Origin: Flavobacteriaceae bacterium PS02338
GTDB taxonomy: Bacteria > Bacteroidota > Bacteroidia > Sphingobacteriales > Sphingobacteriaceae
Direction: 5' to 3'
DNA length: 64,000 nucleotides
NCBI GenBank assembly: GCA_029959615.1
Contig: JASCOD010000003.1
Span: forward strand, 310,001-374,000
Positions 16,532-26,148 of the stretch are shown here, piece after piece. Numbering within the stretch: position 1 is the stretch's first letter; each line of letters starts with the position of its first letter. A program made the position numbers and the translations under genes. The notes below the pieces were generated by a model, which was given only the letters and a program-made list of their open reading frames with translations, had not been told where the DNA came from and searched no databases.

Positions 16532-17752
16532 ATGAAAACTAATTTTAGCCTGCTTTTCTATATGAAAAGGCAAAAGAACTATTCAGCGGGCGCAGCCCCT
16601 ATCTATCTCCGTATCACGGTAAAGGGCAAACGCTCGGAACTTGCCACGGGCAGGTCATTAGAGCCGGGACGCTGGAATAGCAGATCAGGCCGGGCCATCG
16701 GTACGAAAGAGGAATACAGGGTGTTCAACACCCATCTGGACCAGTTACAAAACCAGGTCTATGATGCTTACAACAAAATTATCCAGTCAGGAAACGAAAT
16801 TACCGCACAAGCTATCAAAGATATGATGATCGGCAAGGTCTGTAAAAAAGCCAGCCTTACGGAAGCGGTATCCGAACACAACGACAGAATGGAAACCTTG
16901 GTTGGTAAGGAATATGTAAGGGGTACACTTAACAGATATAAGGTGTTGAAGAACCATTTGGAAAGTTTTATCTCCATCCAATACGGCTCAGACGATATTG
17001 ACGTTTCAAAGGTGGACATCGCCTTCTTCAATAATTTTGATTATTATCTGAGGAACAGATCCTGTGCGAACAACTATACCGTAAAGATGATCAAGAACCT
17101 TGGCAAGATCATCAATATCTGTTGTGAGAATGGAACTGCCGAAAGCAATCCCATTTCGTTATATAAAGGGCGGACCAAAACGGTGGACAGGAACTTTCTT
17201 ACACAGGAGGAAATCCAGACCATACTGCAAAAGGGATTTGTGTCCGCAAGGTTGGATGCCATCAGGGACGTTTTCCTTTTCTGCTGCTTTACTGGACTGG
17301 CCTATGCCGATGTTCAGAAGTTAAAGGAAACGGATATCCGCAAGGGCATTGATGGCGAGCTGTGGATCATCAAGAACCGCCAAAAAACAAATGTGAGGTC
17401 TTCCATACCCTTACTTCCCAATGCGGTTCAGCTAATCGATAAATATGCTGACCATCCCATCTGCTCCAATCTGGGAACGGTATTTCCTGTGCCGAGCAAC
17501 CAGAAGATGAACGAGTACCTAAAGGAGATAGCTGAACTGTGCGGTATCGAAAAGAAGCTGACCTCGCATATCGCCCGCCATACCTTTGCTACTACAGTTA
17601 CCCTTTTAAACGGTGTGCCGATCGAAAGTGTCTCGAAAATGCTTGGGCATACCAATATAAGGACAACCCAGCACTATGCAAAGATATTGGACATGAAACT
17701 CAGCGAGGATATGGCCAACCTAAGGATAAGGCTTGCCGCCCAGTTTGGATAG
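16532..17752 (+). CDS. Tyrosine recombinase / integrase of the element
   Basis: A 406-residue site-specific recombinase. The start at 16532 gives the typical Bacteroidota N-terminus MKTNFSLLFYMKRQKNY; an upstream in-frame start (16415) would add 39 unlike residues. Residues 1-95 are the arm-binding domain (AAPIYLRITVKGKRSELATG), about 105-200 the SAM-like core-binding domain, and 210-406 the catalytic domain. Visible catalytic residues are Arg349 and His350 (HIARHTF), His373 (LGHTN) and the nucleophile Tyr382 (QHYAKI). The usual first Arg is replaced in FTGLAYADV, as in CTnDOT-type integrases. It lies next to attL and reads inward. It should catalyse integration into the tRNA-Lys 3' end and, with an excisionase, excision. 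Confidence 0.93.
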   Translation: MKTNFSLLFYMKRQKNYSAGAAPIYLRITVKGKRSELATGRSLEPGRWNSRSGRAIGTKEEYRVFNTHLDQLQNQVYDAYNKIIQSGNEITAQAIKDMMIGKVCKKASLTEAVSEHNDRMETLVGKEYVRGTLNRYKVLKNHLESFISIQYGSDDIDVSKVDIAFFNNFDYYLRNRSCANNYTVKMIKNLGKIINICCENGTAESNPISLYKGRTKTVDRNFLTQEEIQTILQKGFVSARLDAIRDVFLFCCFTGLAYADVQKLKETDIRKGIDGELWIIKNRQKTNVRSSIPLLPNAVQLIDKYADHPICSNLGTVFPVPSNQKMNEYLKEIAELCGIEKKLTSHIARHTFATTVTLLNGVPIESVSKMLGHTNIRTTQHYAKILDMKLSEDMANLRIRLAAQFG

Positions 17753-17822
17753 TTAGTTTTAAAGGTATTGGAAATAAGAATTATAAACGCTAACTTTACC
17801 ATGAGAGCGTTAATTTAGATGG

Positions 17823-17860
17823 GCGGCAGTAGTCTTCGGATTACTGCCGCTTTCTTTTTT
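17823..17860 (+). terminator. Rho-independent terminator after the integrase gene
   Basis: GCGGCAGTA and its complement TTACTGCCGC form a strong stem, followed by TTTCTTTTTT. It lies about 75 bp after the integrase stop. Confidence 0.85.
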
Positions 17861-18135
17861 AACTGTAAAACAACATCCTTTGTCAATCACCACGTAAGTT
17901 GGCTATAGTGCTTCCCTATTGACTGTCGTCAATATCCCACTAGGCTAACCCATGAACAATAGCTTGTGATATACTCCACCGTAGATACCAAAAGCGGGAA
18001 CTGGTTTGGGCAAGAGCATTGGCGTTCCGCAGGCCGAAAAAGTGAGTGGGGATAATAAGCACAAAAAAGCAGATTGAATTAGCAAGGAAAGAGAGTACAC
18101 AATTTTTTTATATATTCATTTCGTATCTTTAAGCC
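17861..18135. other. Gap between integrase terminator and MNT-HEPN gene
   Basis: No open frame or hairpin of note is seen. The part 17880-18065 has a higher G+C content than its right flank and looks like remnant coding sequence, but no product is recognised. A TATCTTTA box shortly before 18136 may be the -7 element of the following gene. Confidence 0.4.
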
Positions 18136-18994
18136 ATGAAAACTTCCATGACGCATCTTCCAGAAAACAAACAAAAAGAAATAGGCGACATTCTTGAAAT
18201 TATAAGGGAAGAGGCCAATCCTGTAAAGGTAATCTTGTTTGGTTAGCCATGCCACAGACAACTGGGTGGAAGAAGAGTATGTAGAGGATGGTGTTCGTTT
18301 TAGTTACATTAGCGATTATGACTTTCTGGTAGTGATTAAAAAGGGTGATGAAAAAGAACAGGCCATTATTAGCCATATAGAGAACCGTACCAACCATTTC
18401 AGTAATGTGGTAAGCCCCATTGTACATGATATTGATTATATCAACGAAGGCCTAAGATTTGGACAATATTTCTTTACCGATATTATTAACGAAGGTATTT
18501 TGTTGTTCGATACTAACCAATATACCTTTGATAAACCAAAAAAACTATCTTCTCTAGAAGAAAAACAAAAGGCACAAGGCTATTTTGATATCTGGTTTCC
18601 TAAGGGCTCAGAATTTCTAGACATTTCCTTAGATTGTTTGCACAAAAGCCGGCTAAGCATGGGAGCTTTTCAACTCCACCAAGCTACCGAATGCTTCTAT
18701 AGTGCTGTTCTATTGGTTTTTACAGGCTATAAGCCCAAAACGCATAACCTGCAAAAACTGCGCAACTATGCCAAGCACATTTCGGTAGATTTATACCAAA
18801 TTTTCCGTACACCTATATTGGATGAACACGAGTTCCATCTCTTTGATCTGCTAAAACGAGGATATATAGATGCAAGATACAAACTGGATTACATAATTAC
18901 AGAAACGGAGTTAAAGGAACTGATCGATAAGGTGGAGGGAATGAAAGTGTTGGTGAAAAACCTATGTACCGAAAAGATTGCTTCCTATAAATAG
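18136..18994 (+). pseudogene. Frameshifted nucleotidyltransferase-HEPN (MNT-HEPN) protein gene
   Basis: The reading frame starts at 18136 (MKTSMTHLPENKQKEIGDILEIIREE...VKVILFG) and stops at a TAG at 18244. The next frame continues the same protein from SHATDNWVEEEYVEDG to 18994. Removing one T from GGTTAGC at 18243/18244 would join them to give GSHATDNW...SDYDFLVV, the nucleotidyltransferase motif G-S followed by D-x-D. The C-terminal part (about residues 160-280 of the joined chain) is a HEPN domain (QLHQATECFYSAVLLVFTGYKPKTHNLQKL). Fused MNT-HEPN proteins of this type occur in Bacteroidota. The break lies inside the active-site motif, so the product is inactive unless the extra base is a sequencing error or is bypassed by ribosomal slippage. 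Confidence 0.8.
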
Positions 18995-19000
18995 ACTACT

Positions 19001-19345
19001 ATGGATTTAACACCAGCTAATTCCGAATATCAACAACTTATTGGACAAATTTCTACCACCTATAACGAAGGTAGAAATTGAGCTGCACAAGCGGTAAATA
19101 CGCAATTAGTTGAAACTTATTGGGCAATAGGACGCTATATCGTAGAGTTTGAGCAGGGAGGTTCCAATAAAGCTAAATATGGAAAATCGTTGATAAATCA
19201 TCTTGCCGAAGATTTATCTACAATGCATGGTAAGGGATTTAGTAGAAGTAACCTTATTTATATGAGGCTCTTTTATTGTCAAAATCGAGGAGGCATGAAC
19301 GTGGTCTTCGGTTGTTCCTATGTCCGGATTCCAGTGAACCAGTAA
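19001..19345 (+). pseudogene. DUF1016 (YhcG N-terminal) remnant with in-frame stop
   Basis: One continuous frame reads MDLTPANSEYQQLIGQISTTYNEGRN, then TGA at 19079, then AAQAVNTQLVETYWAIGRYIVEFEQGG...KYGKSL...HGKGFSRSNLIYMRLFYC. This is the N-terminal part of DUF1016 proteins (YhcG/PDDEXK nuclease family), whose full length is about 340 residues. Homology ends near residue 95 and the nuclease domain is missing. The gene therefore has both a nonsense codon and a 3' truncation. It starts 6 bp after the MNT-HEPN gene stop, so the two probably arrived together. DUF1016 proteins are often found in defence or toxin contexts, but this copy cannot be functional. Confidence 0.75.
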
Positions 19346-19385
19346 TTGTGAGCAGGGATAATATACATACTGTGTTAAAGTTCAT

Positions 19386-19472
19386 TGCAGAGCGAAAGAA
19401 TGGTATTGCCATTTGAGGAAAGTAAGCAAGCCCGGACATCCATCCGGACAATGCTATCATTATTAACTAACT
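19386..19472. repeat. Imperfect direct repeat at the end of cassette 1
   Basis: This 87-bp segment (AAAGAATGGTATTGCCA ... GCCCGGACATCCATCCGGAC ... TGCTATCATTATTAACTAAC) is about 80% identical by eye to 28212-28299, which lies just beyond the downstream end of cassette 2. It contains a short CCGGA/TCCGG inverted repeat. It separates the decayed left genes from the first thioredoxin-like gene. Confidence 0.65.
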
Positions 19473-19549
19473 ATTTAAAAGAGGTTTTTAGTTTTTTACT
19501 TTCGCGAAAATAAAATTCCACACACAGCTATCTTAATCACAGAAATATG

Positions 19550-20839
19550 CTATTTATCCCTGATAAATAGCATATTTAAATCACGCTCAGACTCTACAAG
19601 ATCAAGATCGTATTTGTTCAAAGCCTTTTTTAACGATGTCAAATCTGTAATATTTCCTAACTCCAAATCTATTTTACCGTTATAACCTGTCTCATCAAAT
19701 ACAGGTAAAGGACTAATGTTACTATTTGCATTGAGAGCAGACATAAGGTAGTCAAACGTTACGTTTTTCATAACAGACATAGGCCTAAAAAAATTATCTA
19801 GCTGCTCTCCACCTTTGGTAGCAATTTTATCTTTTACAGAAGTTCTTTTAAGCACTAGACACTTGGTCGATTTTTTCTCTAGAGTTGCTGTATAGTCCGT
19901 CATTTCATTGAGCATTTTCATCATACCTGCATATAATGTTTCTGCCTTTGAAACGGGGACAATAAATTCGATGCTATACATTTTATCCTGAAAATCTGTT
20001 TCTGGCAGCGTGTAATCTATTTCTAGATCCGAGTTGTTTTTTACAAGGTTAATTATTCTTTTATCACCAAAAGTGTCTCCGTTCCCTTCAAAAATCTGAT
20101 ACATAATGCCTTTGTAGATTTCCATTAGCGAAATATTGGTCATTTGCCGTCCATGAACTACATTACCTTCTCTATGAAACCAATTCCCAGACCCTATGGC
20201 TCTTACTTTTCCTTTAGTGAGCAGGCTGTAGCTCATTAAAGAAGTACCCTTTTCAAGGTCAAAGTTTTCTGAAAGCATAAACGGACGGCCACGATCCATC
20301 TGGATAACGGTCTGTAATGAAGATTTGTCTCCTTCAAGAATTTCACTTATCGCTTTTTCGGTTACCTGTTCAGCATCAGTAGTATTAATCAGCTTACCAT
20401 CCTTGATCCATACAATATAAGGGACGCCAAAATGAGGGAACAATTTTTTGAATATTTCCCCATTGACGACTGAAGTTATATGATTATACTGCTTGTCTTG
20501 TTGAGATTTGAAAAAGTCCTCCACAAAAGAACGCTCTTGTGTCGTCACTGGCAATATTTTTATTTGGTTACCGAATTTTTCTTGCAACTTTTCCATATAA
20601 GGGAAATTCTTTAGACATGGACTGCACCAGGTAGCCCAAAAATCCAAGAGAATTAATTTATCCCGATCTTGTTTAAGGGTAGTTGTTTTTTGTGTGTAGT
20701 TTATCACTTCTAATGGAGTTTCCCAAACCTCTTCAGGGAGAGAGCCACCTATTTTTAAGGGTATCTGCTGAGCATGTACAACTATTGCTATAAGGCAAAA
20801 GATAAGGCAAATGCATCTCTTATTAAATTTCATTTTCAT
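19550..20839 (-). CDS. TlpA-like thioredoxin fused to a DUF3738-like domain (cassette 1)
   Basis: A 429-residue exported protein with a signal peptide (residues 1-23, cleavage after VHA). Residues 27-165 are a TlpA/AhpC-type thioredoxin domain with active site Cys72-Ser-Pro-Cys75 (FWATWCSPC) and the cis-Pro segment GVPYIVWI. Residues 180-429 resemble the DUF3738 family (TIGR03435): two repeats, ending in PVFDETGYNGKIDLEL...LKKALNKYDLDLVESERDLNMLFIRD. The combination suggests a periplasmic or surface thiol reductase joined to a ligand or partner domain. It is the last gene of the first minus-strand cassette, 58 bp after the susD-like gene. Its paralogue in cassette 2 has a different architecture. 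No Cys other than the active pair stands out in the C-terminal half, except one in KKSTKCLVLKR. Confidence 0.8.
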   Translation of the reverse strand: MKMKFNKRCICLIFCLIAIVVHAQQIPLKIGGSLPEEVWETPLEVINYTQKTTTLKQDRDKLILLDFWATWCSPCLKNFPYMEKLQEKFGNQIKILPVTTQERSFVEDFFKSQQDKQYNHITSVVNGEIFKKLFPHFGVPYIVWIKDGKLINTTDAEQVTEKAISEILEGDKSSLQTVIQMDRGRPFMLSENFDLEKGTSLMSYSLLTKGKVRAIGSGNWFHREGNVVHGRQMTNISLMEIYKGIMYQIFEGNGDTFGDKRIINLVKNNSDLEIDYTLPETDFQDKMYSIEFIVPVSKAETLYAGMMKMLNEMTDYTATLEKKSTKCLVLKRTSVKDKIATKGGEQLDNFFRPMSVMKNVTFDYLMSALNANSNISPLPVFDETGYNGKIDLELGNITDLTSLKKALNKYDLDLVESERDLNMLFIRDK

Positions 20840-20897
20840 GATATTTAAATGTTATGTGTACGTAATTCCTGTTAAAATTGAAAATTATGCTAACCGA

Positions 20898-22247
20898 CTA
20901 TCTCTTATTTTGGGGCATTCCCGTCATTTTAATAATGTCTTCGGGTATGGCAATGGCATAACGCAGATCATTTGGGGACAAGGTATAGGTTTGTGCCCCT
21001 ATAGTTCTACTAAGCGTAATATTGGCACCATCTCTGTTATATCTTTTAAGGTCTGCCCATCGCAATCCACGGAATAATAATTCTTTTCTCCGTTCCGCTC
21101 TTATAATCTGTAAAGCATCCTCTCTATTGCTTGCGGTAAATGGAACAAATGTACCTGACTTCCATCTGGTTATCAAAAGTTCATTTAGGATTTCCATGGC
21201 ATTATTAATGTTGTCTACACCATCTAGTTCAGCGTAGCATTCAGAAACAATCATATAGAGTTCATCCATTGTCAGGGCAATCATTCTTTGTGAAGTACCA
21301 CTATAATTGCCTTTAAAAAGGATTTGTCCTGCGGTATTAGTCCTAAAGAAGACAGTTTTACGCAAATCGTCATCAGCATAGGAACTGTATAATGCCAATG
21401 GTATTTTTGCCATACTACTCGATAAGAACGGCGAATAAGAAATAGCTACAGGTAATAGCATTTCCTCATTCATAGCTATAATTGGATAAGAAGCCAAACT
21501 GTTCAAAGTATTAAAATCCATCAATTTATCATATAACCCCAGCACCTGTTTTCCATATTTCAATCCATTTTCATAATCTCCCATATATAGATAAGTTCTA
21601 GCTAACAATCCCAAAGCCGTTACCTTAGAAGGACGGCTTACGGCTATCTGCTTATCGGGAAGCAGATTAACCGCTGTATGCAAATCACTAAGGATCTGAT
21701 CATAAGTTTGCTGAACTGTTGACCTTATCGACGGAATATTCATATCAGGGTCTAAACGTAATGGTAGTCCCATGTCTGTCATTGCAGTATTTTTATTATA
21801 TGCCAAGCACCAGAGTTGTGCCGCTTCCAGATATACCGAAGCCCGCCATACAAGTGCTTGACCTTTTATATTTTCCGAGCCAGTAATCTTATATTGCTGT
21901 ATGTTAAATAGAACGGTATTGACAATATTGATTTTTCTATAGCATCTCTCCCAGTCGTTACCAGAAGAGCGACTAACGTAGTCCGATTGCCAAGTATGTA
22001 GTCTTTTGTCCGATTCGTAAGATATGTTATTAAATTCTACTTCAGTTACGTAAATATCATCAGATGAAACCTCTCCGCTTATACTGCCATCATTAACCAA
22101 ATCATTACGGTCTAAAAGGGCCTGGTTGTCTTCCAACGTTTCTGGAATTGCAAATTGGGTATCAGATTTTTTATCTAGAAAATCTTTACATCCGAATGTT
22201 ATAGAAAAAACAGATATGACAATCCCTAAAATTATTGTTTTTTTCAT
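20898..22247 (-). CDS. SusD/RagB-like lipoprotein (cassette 1)
   Basis: The start at 22247 gives a clean lipoprotein signal (MKKTIILGIVISVFSITFGC, lipobox Cys19) and 449 residues; a longer frame to 22301 adds 18 polar residues and is less likely. Family features are DFLDKKSD after the Cys, the helical TPR-like core with ENIKGQALVWRASVYLEAAQLW and SRPSKVTALGLLARTYLYMGDYENGLKYG, and the C-terminal RAERRKELLFRGLRWADLKRYNRDG followed by LSPNDLRYAIAIPEDI. SusD proteins form the lid of SusC transporters and bind the substrate at the cell surface. The gene follows susC by 116 bp. The substrate is not known, and no glycoside hydrolase or peptidase accompanies it. Confidence 0.93.
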   Translation of the reverse strand: MKKTIILGIVISVFSITFGCKDFLDKKSDTQFAIPETLEDNQALLDRNDLVNDGSISGEVSSDDIYVTEVEFNNISYESDKRLHTWQSDYVSRSSGNDWERCYRKINIVNTVLFNIQQYKITGSENIKGQALVWRASVYLEAAQLWCLAYNKNTAMTDMGLPLRLDPDMNIPSIRSTVQQTYDQILSDLHTAVNLLPDKQIAVSRPSKVTALGLLARTYLYMGDYENGLKYGKQVLGLYDKLMDFNTLNSLASYPIIAMNEEMLLPVAISYSPFLSSSMAKIPLALYSSYADDDLRKTVFFRTNTAGQILFKGNYSGTSQRMIALTMDELYMIVSECYAELDGVDNINNAMEILNELLITRWKSGTFVPFTASNREDALQIIRAERRKELLFRGLRWADLKRYNRDGANITLSRTIGAQTYTLSPNDLRYAIAIPEDIIKMTGMPQNKR

Positions 22248-22363
22248 ATGCTTAAATTTTGCTTGAAGGTCTTCAAGAGCTGAGATTACGAGCTTTTTCA
22301 AGACCTATTTTTTTCTTGTTATTATGTTATAACCTTTCGGAGCTTTAAAACATAATAGCTATT

Positions 22364-25300
22364 TTAAAACTGTGCCCTTATACCTAGGCTATATGATGTT
22401 ACCGGTCTGAGCGAAAAATCCCCCCAACTATAATCTGGGTCAAGATTTTGATTATTCGCCCGCCAAATAATTCCAAGGTTATTTATCGCAGTATATAACT
22501 GTATACTTTTAACTGGTAATTTATGAAGGTTTTCTTTACGTAATTCGTAATTAAGATTAATGTATTGTAGCCTAATGTGGTCGCCTTTTTCTACCAGGAC
22601 ACTAGAACCATTATAAAATTGGTCTCTAGCAGAATTCGAGGAATAGGGGTTAGATGGCACATATGTCAATGTTTCATCACCTGGTTTTTGCCATCTTTGT
22701 TCATAGTCACTATGCCCACGTCTGCTGACAAACAGATTGGTATAATTGATAGAATTTCTTCGGAAAAAATACCCTAATTTGTAGGTAATGCCGATGTCAA
22801 TCCCAAAATTCCTGTAATTGAACGAATTGGTAAATGACCCATAATAGGTAGGGATTGCCGAACCAAAATACGTTAGGTCTTCTATACCTTTTTCCGATCC
22901 AGTAATAGCGGAATAATCCTTGCTTACTTTTCCGTCCAAATATCCTAGAGGATCGCCTGTTGCAGGATCCAAACCTCCCCAGGGATAGGCTAAAATGGAA
23001 TATACCGGAAGCCCCTTAATTCCTGTTACCGGCAACATGGCACCGGTGGTAGAAACAAAGTCGCTGGCAAATGTATTTTGTCTGTAATAGTCTGTTACTT
23101 CATCATGGTATATGCTAAAATTCAGAATACTGTTCCATTTAAACGCTTGCCCGTTTACGTTGACTGTTTTGAGTTCTAAATCTAAGCCTCTTCCTTTCAT
23201 GCCTGCCACGTTCCATAGCATAGTCGTAATACCTGTAGTATAATCCAATGGTGCTGTGCCGAACAAATTAGTGCCCTTCTTTGAGAAAAAATCTATCGAT
23301 CCAGAGATGCGCTGGTTTTGGGTAGCAAAATCTAGAGCTAGATTAATTATACGGGAAGTTTCCCATCTTAGATTGGGATTATAATATTGATCAATTCTTG
23401 CCATTGCACTACCGGTGAGGATAGACGGTTCTGGATCATAGACGATGGTGGTAGCCGCTACCATGGCAGGGTCGATATTTCCATTAAAGCCATAAGATCC
23501 CCTAAGTTTTAGGTAGGGCAGCAATGGGAACGAATAAAAACTTTCATCAGAAACATTCCATCCAAAACCTGCCGACCAAAACGGATTCCATTGATCATTG
23601 GTTTTTAGCCCAAAGAGATTACTGGCATCTCTTCTTACGCTACCAGATATTGTATATTTTTTATTATAAGTATATGCAGCATTGGTATAGATTGAAACGA
23701 ACCGAGTGTTCTTTTCCCGCATAGATTGCCCCCTTGGGATATAATCTCTATCTCCCGTAATAAATGACGGGTATTGTCTGGAAAAGTCTATACTATTTGA
23801 GGTAAGGTTATGTGTATTGTATCCATAATAACGGTTACCTTCATATTGGTTACTGGTCTCTCGGATCTCACCTCCGCCAATGGCTCTAACACTGTGCTTT
23901 AACCAAGAATAATTATAGTTCAATTGACCACGAACATTGTGGGTACTAATTAAGGAATTTGATTTATCGAGAATACCACCTTTTGGGACTGCAAAAGTAA
24001 TGCTTCCATCACTATTTAAGACCGCATAATTGTTGATATAGTGACGGGCGTAATAACTATTCTCATCAAACAGTGTATTGTCAAGGCTCTGGGTGCGTTG
24101 GTACTGATATTTTAATTCAGCATCTAATCCCTTAATAATCTTGTAACCTAGAGCAGTCTGTAATATGGTTTCCGAACTATTTGATTTAGTGGTGTTATAT
24201 TGCCAGTTATTTAGTGGATAATAGTTCCAGTCTAGCAAACCTATTCCAGCCAGGCTCTCTTTGTAATTCTGGTCATATACAGACGGCATCACAACGGCAT
24301 TACCATTGTTATCTGCAAATTGCAGATAAGGCACCTGCCAGTTTCCACTTATAGTAATGCTACCGTAACTGCTTTTTCCACTTTGGGAGTTTGCTTGGGT
24401 GAAAAATAATCCCGTAGTTAATGAAAGTTTTTCAGTAGGTTTCCAAATGTTTTGAAGCCGTACATTTAGCCTATTGTATTTTTCATCGAGATTTCCAGTA
24501 TTATCGTCATAGCCTATAGTTGAGGTCCATAATAAATTTTTGCTTGCAGAGGATAAATTCAAAGCATACTGTTTATTCAAAGAGTTTTGATACATATATT
24601 TTTGGTACTGATCCCTCATGTCTATCTGTTTAAGGTTGGCAATCTGCTGTTGGGCTTGCTCTGATGTAATCCGCCCATTTTTCGCTTTGTTCAGAAGATC
24701 TACAACAGGGGTAAGTACAGGATGTGCCGGTGAATTGATATTGCTATCATAAAAACCTTGGCTAAACAACTGCTGTTCCACCTCTATAAAATCAGTACTT
24801 GAAATTTGGCGAATATAGCCAAGGTCAGGTTTTCCGCTCAAGCTGGCATTTGCCGTAAAGTCAATTTTAATAGGTTGATATTGTCTAGCTTTTTTTGTGG
24901 TGATAACGATAACGCCATTTGCCGCCCTTGCGCCCCAAATACTTGCCGCGGCAGCATCTTTAAGTACGGTGACATCTTCTACCATATTTGGATTAATATT
25001 GCCCAAATTCCCTTCGTACGGAAAATCATCTAGTATAATCAATGGTGCCTTTGGGCCATTAATAGTGCTAATTCCCCTTATCATTATCTGCTCTTCTCCA
25101 CTGATTCCTTTATTAACCGTAACGCCGTTAACCATAGCTGGTAGTCGTTCCAGAATATTTGTGGTGACCTGTTTGTTTAGTATACTATTATCTATAGTAG
25201 AAAATGAACCCGTCGCTCTTTCTTTGGGTAGGTATTGGTAACCTGTATTAATAGTCACACTAACTTCTTCCAATTTGGCAGTTGCCTGTGCCAGTTTAAT

Positions 25301-25906
25301 ATTGGCCATTTCCTTTTTAACGGCTATTTCTGTAGTCTGGTAACCCACATAAGAAATTACTAATACAGCTTTTTCGTCTACATTTGTAAAAGAAAACTCC
25401 CCTTTTTCGTTAGTGATTACCGTACGATTGGCCCACTTTATCTGTACAGATGCACCAACAAGGGGCTGGTTGTTTTCATCCACAACCCGGCCTTTTACGT
25501 CTATCTCTTGAAACCGTTCGACTATCCTTTCTATAAAGGATTTCTCCTTCTCGGTTACAATCACCGTTTTGCTGTCAATGGTAAAATTTAGGGGCTGATC
25601 TTCAAATAGCTGTTGCAAAACGGCTGAGAGTTCCATCTGGTTTACCCTAATGGTTACAGGTTTCGCTTTTTTTAGTAAACTTTCCTTTATCAGAAAATTG
25701 TAGCCAGTTTGTATCTTGATTTCCCTTAGTACAGCGTTTAGGGGGGCATTTGATTTGGATAGACTTATTTTCTGTGCAAAGCCAGCGGCGCTGACCTGCA
25801 TAAATGTAGCAATTAGTATAACGGTAGTTAATCGCATCATCAGCCAAATTTTTGCGATATGTCGCTTGGGCATACCAATTCTTCTTGTATAATTTTTTTT
25901 ATACAT
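22364..25906 (-). CDS. SusC/RagA-like TonB-linked outer membrane transporter (cassette 1)
   Basis: A 1180-residue outer-membrane protein. After a long signal region (residues 1-45, ending SAAGFAQ) comes an STN secretin/TonB domain (about 50-115, LNAVLREIKIQTGYNFL). A carboxypeptidase-regulatory-like domain follows (135-205, VKGRVVDENNQPLVGASVQI), then the plug (about 225-340) with SusC signatures GTGYQYLPKERATGS-like and VLKDAAAASIWGARAANGVIVITTKK, and a beta-barrel ending in an aromatic residue (LGIRAQF). The STN domain marks transporters that signal through a FecR anti-sigma factor, and such a pair lies directly upstream. It is the paralogue of 30990-34520. The imported substrate is unknown; peptides, siderophores or glycans are all possible. 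Confidence 0.95.
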   Translation of the reverse strand: MYKKNYTRRIGMPKRHIAKIWLMMRLTTVILIATFMQVSAAGFAQKISLSKSNAPLNAVLREIKIQTGYNFLIKESLLKKAKPVTIRVNQMELSAVLQQLFEDQPLNFTIDSKTVIVTEKEKSFIERIVERFQEIDVKGRVVDENNQPLVGASVQIKWANRTVITNEKGEFSFTNVDEKAVLVISYVGYQTTEIAVKKEMANIKLAQATAKLEEVSVTINTGYQYLPKERATGSFSTIDNSILNKQVTTNILERLPAMVNGVTVNKGISGEEQIMIRGISTINGPKAPLIILDDFPYEGNLGNINPNMVEDVTVLKDAAAASIWGARAANGVIVITTKKARQYQPIKIDFTANASLSGKPDLGYIRQISSTDFIEVEQQLFSQGFYDSNINSPAHPVLTPVVDLLNKAKNGRITSEQAQQQIANLKQIDMRDQYQKYMYQNSLNKQYALNLSSASKNLLWTSTIGYDDNTGNLDEKYNRLNVRLQNIWKPTEKLSLTTGLFFTQANSQSGKSSYGSITISGNWQVPYLQFADNNGNAVVMPSVYDQNYKESLAGIGLLDWNYYPLNNWQYNTTKSNSSETILQTALGYKIIKGLDAELKYQYQRTQSLDNTLFDENSYYARHYINNYAVLNSDGSITFAVPKGGILDKSNSLISTHNVRGQLNYNYSWLKHSVRAIGGGEIRETSNQYEGNRYYGYNTHNLTSNSIDFSRQYPSFITGDRDYIPRGQSMREKNTRFVSIYTNAAYTYNKKYTISGSVRRDASNLFGLKTNDQWNPFWSAGFGWNVSDESFYSFPLLPYLKLRGSYGFNGNIDPAMVAATTIVYDPEPSILTGSAMARIDQYYNPNLRWETSRIINLALDFATQNQRISGSIDFFSKKGTNLFGTAPLDYTTGITTMLWNVAGMKGRGLDLELKTVNVNGQAFKWNSILNFSIYHDEVTDYYRQNTFASDFVSTTGAMLPVTGIKGLPVYSILAYPWGGLDPATGDPLGYLDGKVSKDYSAITGSEKGIEDLTYFGSAIPTYYGSFTNSFNYRNFGIDIGITYKLGYFFRRNSINYTNLFVSRRGHSDYEQRWQKPGDETLTYVPSNPYSSNSARDQFYNGSSVLVEKGDHIRLQYINLNYELRKENLHKLPVKSIQLYTAINNLGIIWRANNQNLDPDYSWGDFSLRPVTSYSLGIRAQF

Positions 25907-26148
25907 TTGTTAAGTTCGGTTAGGCAATATGCCCGTACTTTCAACGGAATGGGCAACTGCGGTTTACGGTTGATAATTCATTATTGATTGGTGCCGGATG
26001 AAAGACCAGGGGTGTTCGTCGCATTTCTGGTCTTTGTTTTTATCGGCTTTCTCTTATTTAATCTCTAGCTTTTCTGTCGTAAAAATCTCTTCATTCTTTT
26101 GGTGTAGTTTAGGTTAATAATCTATTGTTTATATCGTGTATTGTCTGC
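25907..26148 (-). other. fecR-susC gap with conserved hairpin (cassette 1)
   Basis: AAAGACCAG (26001-26009) and its exact complement CTGGTCTTT (26027-26035) form a 9-bp stem. The T-run lies on the plus-strand side (GTTTTTAT). The corresponding gap of cassette 2 has the same ACCAG/CTGGT stem and similar flanking text (ACTGCGGTT...GTTGATAATT). On the minus strand the hairpin lies between the fecR stop and the susC start, so it may separate regulator and transporter mRNAs or act in the susC leader. Confidence 0.55.

Noticed and set aside
17880..18065. Possible small gene or RNA behind the integrase
   Set aside because: No open frame with family resemblance and no convincing structure was found.
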